Source: Trichormus variabilis 0441 (lineage in GTDB: Bacteria; Cyanobacteriota; Cyanobacteriia; Cyanobacteriales; Nostocaceae). From it: a DNA stretch of 64,000 nt. The stretch covers positions 124,001 to 188,000 of the forward strand of contig NZ_CP047244.1 of the NCBI RefSeq assembly GCF_009856605.1, written 5' to 3'. Under the pieces are notes generated by a model. It saw only the letters and a list, made by a program, of their open reading frames with translations, was not told the DNA's origin and did no database searches. This document shows positions 16,930-22,932 of the stretch, piece after piece. The position numbers and the translations under genes are program-made. Position 1 is the first letter of the stretch. Every line of letters starts with the position of its first letter.

Positions 16930-17776
16930 AATTTGTTTGCAGAATATAGTATTTTTTGAGTTGGTCAATGCTTGTATATAAACTTCTAGTTGACATTGCT
17001 TTGAGGTCAAAATAACTGGCAAACTTTTTCAACCCCCCAGTGAGGGTTAATTCTAGTAAATACTGGGCTGCGATCGCACTCGTCATTTTATTGACGAATA
17101 GTGATTGATAATTCCGTGCTTGAATTTCTGCACATGAAAGGTTGTTGTCGCTAAGTTCTTCTGGCTGAGGAACTAGCAGTTCTGGGTGAACCAGCACCGG
17201 GGAGGGAAGATGCAACCAGAATTGAGGTTTGTCTGGGTTATTGGAAGCTTGGACTATATCAAAATTAGAGTGCGTTCCAATTACTACTTGTCCAGAGTAG
17301 TTGCTGTTTCCACAATCCAGCCAAAATAGAGATGCTGGCTCATTTGCACTGTTTATTTTGAGAACAGAGTGAATTTTGCTCCTGGCGGCGCTGTTATCTA
17401 CACAGCCAATAATTACCGTTAGGGTATTCCACCAACTGGCCGTGCGAATCATGTCTTCTTCAAACCAGTCGCAAACGGCTGTAATCTCTATCCCATACTT
17501 GGCACTGCATCTTGCAGCCAGTGTTTCTGCCTTTGGTAGCCCAATTTCAGCTTGTTGATAATTTTGGCGGCTGATATTCTTGAGTTCGACAGTATCGCCA
17601 TCGACGATCGCAAAGTTAATTTCTTTTCTAGTGTGCTGGAGTTGCAGAATAATTCGACATAAATCTTCTGCAAGAAACCCGCCTGTTCCTCCTACTCCTA
17701 CTAAGACGAAGTTAATACGAGTATGATTGCGAGGTAAGACGGGTAAAGCTTGTTGGTAAGTAGTTAATTCGAGCAT
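16919..17776 (-). CDS. PRTRC-system ThiF-family E1-like adenylyltransferase
   Basis: 285 aa from ATG at 17776, overlapping the upstream gene by 13 bases. The nucleotide-binding loop FVLVGVGGTGGFLAEDL (about residues 23-39) is followed by AIVDGDTVELKNISRQNY and GLPKAETLAARC, then TVIIGCVDNSAARS. These are the canonical E1/ThiF/MoeB blocks that adenylate the C-terminal Gly of ubiquitin-like proteins. WLDCGNSNYSGQVVIG follows. In the ParB-Related ThiF-Related Cassette (PRTRC) this protein accompanies a ubiquitin-like protein (C) and a JAB peptidase (A), both encoded just upstream. The substrates of PRTRC are unknown. The family call is from motif order and neighbours. Confidence 0.88.
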   Translation of the reverse strand: MLELTTYQQALPVLPRNHTRINFVLVGVGGTGGFLAEDLCRIILQLQHTRKEINFAIVDGDTVELKNISRQNYQQAEIGLPKAETLAARCSAKYGIEITAVCDWFEEDMIRTASWWNTLTVIIGCVDNSAARSKIHSVLKINSANEPASLFWLDCGNSNYSGQVVIGTHSNFDIVQASNNPDKPQFWLHLPSPVLVHPELLVPQPEELSDNNLSCAEIQARNYQSLFVNKMTSAIAAQYLLELTLTGGLKKFASYFDLKAMSTRSLYTSIDQLKKYYILQTNYHK

Positions 17777-18360
17777 TTTACCTGTGGCGGCAGTTCAAAT
17801 ATTTGATTGGGGTTGATGTCGAAAAAGTGATTGTATATCCCGATGCGGGTATAAATTGTGGGAATGGTATTCAGCGTGCCAACGATTGCGAACACTCGAA
17901 ATTTGCCTTTTTCTTCCCGATTGTCTGCACTTGAAGGATAAGCAGCTAGAGTTCCATGACTGTGCATTTCCACAAAGCCATCTGTATAGTTTTTATTGAG
18001 TGCGCTTTCTAAAGATAAGACGTGGGTAGAGGACGCAGTTTGCAGTGGTGTGTGACACCACCATTGGTTATTTGTCACTCCCAAGTAGAATAGGATTTCC
18101 TGTTGGGGGTTGATACTAGCAGCATTGATAATCTCGGCGATCGCTTGGCAAGGAACTTTTGGGACTTTCAGACGAAAGTAGGGTTCAAGGGGTTGGAGTC
18201 CAGCAACTTGAGTTTGAGTTAGTTGCAAGCAAACCTCTAACTCGCGACGGTGCGATCGCAAGAAAAGCCCATTTGCTGCCAGCCAGTATTCCTGGAGTTT
18301 TTGACTGTAGGGAGGAAAGTTATTACTTGTAGCGAGGTGATAACCGATAAAAGGATTCAT
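17764..18360 (-). CDS. PRTRC-system protein A, JAB/MPN metallopeptidase-like
   Basis: 198 aa from ATG at 18360. VEMHSHGTLAAYPSSADNREE contains the JAMM metal-binding signature (upstream Glu, HSH, then S..D), characteristic of JAB peptidases that process or remove ubiquitin-like modifiers. The upstream half contains SLESALNKNYTDGF. The order B, A, ThiF with 2-base spacing and a 13-base overlap is that of PRTRC cassettes. It is likely cytoplasmic. A plausible substrate is the C-terminal extension of the adjacent PRTRC protein C. Confidence 0.85.
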   Translation of the reverse strand: MNPFIGYHLATSNNFPPYSQKLQEYWLAANGLFLRSHRRELEVCLQLTQTQVAGLQPLEPYFRLKVPKVPCQAIAEIINAASINPQQEILFYLGVTNNQWWCHTPLQTASSTHVLSLESALNKNYTDGFVEMHSHGTLAAYPSSADNREEKGKFRVFAIVGTLNTIPTIYTRIGIYNHFFDINPNQIFELPPQVKCSN

Positions 18361-18362
18361 GC

Positions 18363-19085
18363 TTAACTGAACAAATGATTGATAATGTCTTCTGGGGTTG
18401 TGACTTTCCAGCTATGAACCGGAACAAGGTCACTTGAAGGGTAGGATTTAGCTTTAGATTCGTGTAATTTGATTAGCTGATTGCAGATATTATCGGGATG
18501 AGTTTTTGACTTGCCTTGAGACAAATCCTTGTTAAAAGGTGATTTCCAGAACAGATCCCAAACTTGGCTTATGGTTGCAGCACTGCACATACTGAGAGAA
18601 TTTCCCCCAAAGCAAATACTAGAATCTTCCCAAACGTTAGGTAGAGGGGGCTTGTACAGTTGTGTGTCTGGTTTAAATACCCTCCCTTTAATTGCCCACA
18701 GGTAATATCTACTACTGCATCCAGCAAATAAGAATGCAGGCATTGGTACAGTAATTACTTCAGGTTCCTGTCCCATAATTTGAATTTGATATTTTTGGGG
18801 AGAGTAAAACTGAATAATGGCCTCTCCCTCTGGATTTTTACCCCACCAAATTGTGTTGCTAGAAAGCCATCCAGACGCGGCAGTTTTACTTGTGAAGGCT
18901 TTCTCTACTGCTTCAGGAGACAAGAATTTGTATTTAGACTCTTTGCCTTCGCGTTCGACTAAAATAAACTGTCCTTTGAGGATAATTAACTGCCCTAGTA
19001 AATCATCTTGAGGAATATTGGCAAGTAGGATTTGGGAGACATTTTCTAAGTTAATTATTGGTAATATATTTGTATCTACATTCAT
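18363..19085 (-). CDS. PRTRC-system protein B
   Basis: 240 aa from ATG at 19085, overlapping the upstream stop as ATGA; the in-frame TTG at 19106 is discounted. The features typical of PRTRC B are a beta-rich N-terminal half, then MPAFLFAGCSSRYYLWAIKG, YKPPLPNVWEDSSICFGGN and ATISQVWDLFWKSPFNKDLS. No catalytic motif is visible. Assignment relies on these blocks and on its position between F and A. The biochemical role is unknown for the whole family. Confidence 0.75.
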   Translation of the reverse strand: MNVDTNILPIINLENVSQILLANIPQDDLLGQLIILKGQFILVEREGKESKYKFLSPEAVEKAFTSKTAASGWLSSNTIWWGKNPEGEAIIQFYSPQKYQIQIMGQEPEVITVPMPAFLFAGCSSRYYLWAIKGRVFKPDTQLYKPPLPNVWEDSSICFGGNSLSMCSAATISQVWDLFWKSPFNKDLSQGKSKTHPDNICNQLIKLHESKAKSYPSSDLVPVHSWKVTTPEDIINHLFS

Positions 19086-19810
19086 GCTTTTGATGCTTGG
19101 TTCCAAATTTTCACTGCTGCTTTTCGAGCAGAAATAGATGTTTCTAACAAATGGCTAACCTCATTTGATTTCTCCATCATCGAGACAGCTTCTTGCCATT
19201 TTTGAGCGAGAAATACGATATTATCATAAGTCCATTCCAGCCAATCGCTTGTTTCACACGTAATATCTAGCCAAATATTTTGAGTTGAGTAATCTATAAT
19301 TCGTATGGCTATATCTAAATATTGCAGGGGACTTTTGTAACGACGACACAGCTTTATGAATTTCTCGAAATAAATTTCTTCTGCTGGAGCAATGTAGTCA
19401 GGAGTAAAACCAAAATTTAGTTTCCATTGGCTGATATTGTACCCTTGCCCCATTAATGACAGTAGGAATTTCTCCGAGTATACCAATTCCTCGAAATCTT
19501 CATTCCACCACTCAAGTCTTTGTGGTGAAACTAGAATACTATCACGTTCTGGATTAAACTCGATTTCATCGATATATTCTACTGGGAATAGATTTTCATT
19601 CACTAGGTTAATAAATTCAATTTCTCTATCTAGATAAGCACTAGTTGGATGTGATTGTTTATTAATAGGTATGGTTGATTCTAACCATTTTTCTGGAAAT
19701 AATCTTTGATACAGACTTAAGATATTTACTCGTTCGGAAAGATTTCCTAGGTAACTAACTGCTGTTAGACAAGTAATAGGTATTTTGAATGAGTGTATGT
19801 TGCCTAGCAT
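19082..19810 (-). CDS. PRTRC-system protein F-like
   Basis: 242 aa from ATG at 19810. It is positioned where PRTRC cassettes carry protein F. The C-terminal part NIWLDITCETSDWLEWTY followed by DNIVFLAQKWQEAVSMMEKS resembles the family's terminal block (acidic/aromatic, then helix). The remainder is helical and aromatic-rich and not independently recognisable. A stem-loop (19819-19841) precedes it, separating it from protein C, and its stop overlaps the start of B. Moderate confidence in the F label, high confidence that it is a real gene. Confidence 0.6.
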   Translation of the reverse strand: MLGNIHSFKIPITCLTAVSYLGNLSERVNILSLYQRLFPEKWLESTIPINKQSHPTSAYLDREIEFINLVNENLFPVEYIDEIEFNPERDSILVSPQRLEWWNEDFEELVYSEKFLLSLMGQGYNISQWKLNFGFTPDYIAPAEEIYFEKFIKLCRRYKSPLQYLDIAIRIIDYSTQNIWLDITCETSDWLEWTYDNIVFLAQKWQEAVSMMEKSNEVSHLLETSISARKAAVKIWNQASKA

Positions 19811-19818
19811 AATGAATC

Positions 19819-19841
19819 AGCCGCTACGAGTTATAGCGGCT
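19819..19841 (-). promoter_or_regulatory. Stem-loop upstream of PRTRC F
   Basis: Perfect 8-bp inverted repeat AGCCGCTA/TAGCGGCT (19819-19826 with 19834-19841), loop 7 nt, only 8 nt before the ATG at 19810, close enough to cover the ribosome-binding region. Confidence 0.55.
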
Positions 19842-19853
19842 ATAGATTTGTGA

Positions 19854-20276
19854 TTACAGTACAGGATATTTACTCGTAATAGCAGGTTGCTGTTTAAGGC
19901 TTTGAGCAACTTTTTCGCTATAGGTTTCCCAAGATTGACCGAGCTTGATAGCTTTATCTATCTCAGGTTGTAAGGTAATTAAATTTTCGAGATTAATTTG
20001 ACTGTTTATCTCTAGAAGCTTTATCTGCCATCCTAACTTTAGTGCAGGATTTATTTCTTCATAACTATTTTTCAATTCTCTACATTGGCTTCCTTTAGTA
20101 CCTGCTTTTTTTACTAAACGAATTGAAACTGTATCATCAGTTGTTTGCCGTTCAATTTCGGCATTAGCATACTCTGGAAAGTAGACGCTAATGGCTGTTT
20201 TGAGGGTATTGTCATCCTGGGCGATCGCCTCATCAAGAGGAATTTCTTGCCCTTCGATAATAGCAATGTACTTCAT
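19854..20276 (-). CDS. PRTRC-system protein C, ubiquitin-like, with a C-terminal extension
   Basis: 140 aa from ATG at 20276. The first ~62 residues match PRTRC C, a small ubiquitin/beta-grasp-like protein: MKYIAIIEGQEIPLDEA, then VYFPEYANAEI, then VSIRLVKKAGTKG. In the family members I know, the protein ends at or shortly after GTKG. Here about 78 further residues follow (from SQCRELKNSYEEINPALKL). That is unusual and suggests either a fused helical domain or a pro-sequence that the JAB protein A could cleave to expose Gly. Five bases separate it from E upstream; a stem-loop separates it from F downstream. Confidence 0.78.
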   Translation of the reverse strand: MKYIAIIEGQEIPLDEAIAQDDNTLKTAISVYFPEYANAEIERQTTDDTVSIRLVKKAGTKGSQCRELKNSYEEINPALKLGWQIKLLEINSQINLENLITLQPEIDKAIKLGQSWETYSEKVAQSLKQQPAITSKYPVL

Positions 20277-20281
20277 GGTAA

Positions 20282-20764
20282 TTAAAATAGTGACAGTTGG
20301 TTATTAGGTGCAGGTTTCTTATCTTTATCTTCAGGTAGGTTACGCTTTTGTACTTGTCTGGATTGTTCCTGTTGATTCTGCTCTTTAGTCTGCTTTTCCA
20401 TCCTTTGTTTGCAGATATTTAACATTCCTGGGAGAGATTTTTCTAAATCATTTAGCCAGTTATTTATGAAAGGCTGAGATGTTATCTCAGTTAAGTTAAT
20501 TATCTTAATAATCGGAGGTGCATCTTGGATTCCAATTGTGACAATTGCTTTTTCAGAATTTGGTGTTAACTGAATTGTTATTATGGCGGTTTTGCTTAAA
20601 GTTATCCCGCTAGATGAATCTTGACTTGTAACTTCAGTGTTTACTGATTCATCTAATGTTTTTTCTAAATTTAGACTGTCCTGAATATCAGGATTAAAAT
20701 CTTTACTGCTATAGCTATTTTCAAAGCCAGTTGCATTCTCGTCAGATGATGTTTGATTACTCAT
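20282..20764 (-). CDS. PRTRC-system protein E-like, ending in a QLSLF clamp-binding tail
   Basis: 160 aa from ATG at 20764. The first ~55 residues are acidic and disordered. The core (ITLSKTAIITIQLTPNSEKA and IVTIGIQDAPPI, then NNWLNDLEKSLPGMLNICKQ) matches the pattern of PRTRC E: a beta-hairpin, then a helix with LP, followed by a charged tail. The protein ends NNQLSLF (QLSLF codons 20285-20299), an ideal beta-clamp-binding peptide. This physically links the PRTRC cassette to the plasmid-encoded clamp. Two bases separate it from the primase gene upstream. Confidence 0.68.
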   Translation of the reverse strand: MSNQTSSDENATGFENSYSSKDFNPDIQDSLNLEKTLDESVNTEVTSQDSSSGITLSKTAIITIQLTPNSEKAIVTIGIQDAPPIIKIINLTEITSQPFINNWLNDLEKSLPGMLNICKQRMEKQTKEQNQQEQSRQVQKRNLPEDKDKKPAPNNQLSLF

Positions 20765-20766
20765 GA

Positions 20767-21765
20767 TTAAGAGAGATTAGCTAATCTAAATAAGGTGCGG
20801 ATAGTAATACCTGTCTTGTTAAAAGACTGCCATTTGTAGGCGCATTCGCCTGGTTTGTACTTAGGAGAAAGTTGGCTCCAGGTGTCCCATGCTTTAAATA
20901 AAATGGGACTAACACTCTTGAGTGCCATCCCGACTTGAATCCACGAATGGTAATCATCTGCAAACCGAGGGTGGATGACTTCGAGTAGCACAAGTGCGGT
21001 TTGAATATTGGTTTCTATTGAGGGAATTAAATGAGCGTACCTGTCTACCCCATATCTGCGGTTATATTTTTCTTTGGGTAGGTTAAACTTTCTTGTTTTC
21101 TCCTGTTTGACAAGCATTTGGGCAATTACCCAATCGGGAGCTATTTCTATTTGGCGTTCAGATGGACTACAGCCGGGAAGCCATCTGTAATTTCTACCTT
21201 CTGGGTGAAAGGATGGGGGAAGAATTGAAGCTAGGTTTTTGCCTCGAAACTCCAGGTGTTCGTCCTTCCCAGTTTTGATTTTGCGAGATTTGACATCGCA
21301 AGCTTTTGAATTTGGGATGAGGTATAAGCGTTGGCTGCGATATTTCCTCCCAGAGGTAAATGCAATTGTGGGAGGGAGATATTGTTGAGCGCGATCGCAT
21401 AACGACTCCATAGGAGTATCGCGTGTTTCGGTGGGTGTTAGGTGGTTGAGTTCTTCTGGTTCAGAATGTTCGTTAATCTGAATAATTTGTCGCCAGGATG
21501 TTTCCCCGTCGCAGTCAATAGCCACTAAGTACCCTTGGGGATGATTGAAACCGCAAACCAAGGCTATACCAGTGGGGGTGATAAATCTGTTATTTGTCCA
21601 AACTTTTAATCGGCGGCGGATGAGTTCAGTTTGTAGTTCTTTGGGAGAGTAAGTATTTTTTTCCCATTCTTTCCCTAAAGGACGTTTACCAAAGGTAGGA
21701 ACGATTCGCCATTCTTCGGGTAGGTTGTCAAGCGAAGATACCAAATGACGGATTTGGGCGTGCAT
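20767..21765 (-). CDS. Primase-polymerase (PrimPol) with PriCT-2-like C-terminus
   Basis: 332 aa from ATG at 21765. The N-terminal archaeo-eukaryotic-primase-type catalytic region has LVAIDCDGETSWRQI (the metal-binding DxD), AFTSGRKYRSQRLYLIP (the SxH-like block, with Arg in place of the usual His, a variant seen in cyanobacterial PrimPols) and HLEFRGKNLASILPPSFH. The C-terminal DYHSWIQVGMALKSVSP... KAWDTWSQLSPKYKP... is a primase C-terminal 2 (PriCT-2) domain. It probably primes plasmid replication. It heads the PRTRC unit (two bases before E), behind a leader box whose stem-loop includes its start codon. Confidence 0.85.
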   Translation of the reverse strand: MHAQIRHLVSSLDNLPEEWRIVPTFGKRPLGKEWEKNTYSPKELQTELIRRRLKVWTNNRFITPTGIALVCGFNHPQGYLVAIDCDGETSWRQIIQINEHSEPEELNHLTPTETRDTPMESLCDRAQQYLPPTIAFTSGRKYRSQRLYLIPNSKACDVKSRKIKTGKDEHLEFRGKNLASILPPSFHPEGRNYRWLPGCSPSERQIEIAPDWVIAQMLVKQEKTRKFNLPKEKYNRRYGVDRYAHLIPSIETNIQTALVLLEVIHPRFADDYHSWIQVGMALKSVSPILFKAWDTWSQLSPKYKPGECAYKWQSFNKTGITIRTLFRLANLS

Positions 21766-21826
21766 GAATTCATGTGGCTAATTATTTCGATAATTCATGC
21801 ACTGGTGCGTTAGTGACCGTAGTGGT
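21761..21826 (-). promoter_or_regulatory. Leader box plus start-codon-sequestering stem-loop upstream of primpol (copy E)
   Basis: The minus-strand box ACCAC, 11 nt, ACGC lies at plus 21807-21826. A perfect 10-bp stem TGCATGAATT/AATTCATGCA (21761-21770 with 21792-21801) contains the primpol ATG (21763-21765) in one arm. An inner alternative hairpin ATTAT/ATAAT is also possible. Such an arrangement could switch translation on and off. Confidence 0.6.
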
Positions 21827-21832
21827 TTGAGA

Positions 21833-22057
21833 TTATGACTGTCGTGCTAATTGATGGCCAGCTTCAACTAGCTTAACAAGTGTATTTTTGTCAAACGCTT
21901 TAATACCGGATACAAATTGTTGCCACTGCTGCCATTTCTCTTTTGAATAGGTGTGGTTAGGGTCAAAGTTGCAAACTTGACAGAATTTATGAAAATCAGC
22001 ATTCCAGTGAAACGTACAAATACCTGTTATGAAATAGTTGATTTGTTGCTCGTCCAT
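21833..22057 (-). CDS. Small hypothetical protein
   Basis: 74 aa from ATG at 22057. It is rich in Trp, His and Cys (GICTFHWNADFHKFCQVCNF). The residues could bind a metal, though no standard zinc-finger spacing is present. The C-terminal half is helical (FDKNTLVKLVEAGHQLARQS). It lies 28 bases after the upstream gene in the same direction. No family is recognised. Confidence 0.5.
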   Translation of the reverse strand: MDEQQINYFITGICTFHWNADFHKFCQVCNFDPNHTYSKEKWQQWQQFVSGIKAFDKNTLVKLVEAGHQLARQS

Positions 22058-22085
22058 GATTAATATTTCAGATGGTGATTATGTT

Positions 22086-22832
22086 TTAAGCTAACCTTTT
22101 GTTAAGTGCATTTTCGACTTGATAAGTCCCAAGAGTACAGTTTGCATTGCAAGGAAAGGTAGGAAACTCAAGATGATTATTCATGGTTTTTGTTACCTTG
22201 CACAGTACCATTATTCCCTCCCTCCCCTTCTTTTTTTGATTGTGATAGTAGCTGATAACCTCAAATTCATTATTGCCAGCCTCAAATCTACTTCCTCTAT
22301 ATTGGGAGATAGCCTTGTTCCAATCTGGTTGCCAAAGCATGAGTGTATCTATTGCCATTGCTCTCACAGTTGGGTTATCTAATTTCATTAGGATATCTGG
22401 TAAGTAATGACATTGTTTGGCAATTACTTCTCGTGCGTAATTTATCAGCCAATACTCTGCTTCTCTTAAAAGAGCTTTTGATTCAAGATTTTGGCACACT
22501 TCATCGTAAACTTTAGACATTAAATATGCCCTTTGTTCAAAAACCATCCCATTAGTTCGCAGTGTTAAGTCTGATGGATAATTAATTATCAAATCGGCTA
22601 GTTCATCACTGATTTTGGGAAGAGGATATTTATTATATTGTTGGGTTTCAGGATGAGATATTTTCACCTGATACCCTAGATTTACAGCATAATTTATAAT
22701 AAAATCAATATTGTTCGACTCGACAAAATCTCCTATCTGAAAATTTGTTTCTGTAAGTAAATATGATGGTGCGTGAATAATTTGAAATCTTTTAGGGTTT
22801 GGATTTGAATCAGCTAATAGTTCGACGTACAT
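22086..22832 (-). CDS. Hypothetical protein
   Basis: 248 aa from ATG at 22832. I do not recognise it. The N-terminal third is beta-rich (MYVELLADSNPNPKRFQIIH); the middle is helical with Trp/Tyr (LREAEYWLINYAREVIAKQC, IDTLMLWQPDWNKAISQYRG). The C-terminal third contains FEVISYYHNQKKKGREGIMV and two Cys in FPCNANCTLG. It is encoded between the helicase and the primase and sits behind a leader box whose stem includes its start codon, so it probably belongs to the replication regulon. Confidence 0.6.
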   Translation of the reverse strand: MYVELLADSNPNPKRFQIIHAPSYLLTETNFQIGDFVESNNIDFIINYAVNLGYQVKISHPETQQYNKYPLPKISDELADLIINYPSDLTLRTNGMVFEQRAYLMSKVYDEVCQNLESKALLREAEYWLINYAREVIAKQCHYLPDILMKLDNPTVRAMAIDTLMLWQPDWNKAISQYRGSRFEAGNNEFEVISYYHNQKKKGREGIMVLCKVTKTMNNHLEFPTFPCNANCTLGTYQVENALNKRLA

Positions 22833-22883
22833 CGCTTATTCTCAAAACTATCATCAATCTTGTGCGTAAGCGATGTATGTGGT
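22828..22883 (-). promoter_or_regulatory. Leader box plus start-codon-sequestering stem-loop (copy F)
   Basis: The minus-strand box ACCAC, 11 nt, ACGC is at plus 22864-22883. An 11-bp perfect inverted repeat, TACATCGCTTA/TAAGCGATGTA (22828-22838 with 22867-22877), joins the box itself to the start-codon region (ATG 22830-22832 within the stem). Here the box is one arm of the structure, which favours an RNA-level role. Confidence 0.6.
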
Positions 22884-22932
22884 TGAATTACTAAAAAAAT
22901 AATCCTACCCAAGCTGGATAGGATTATCTTAA

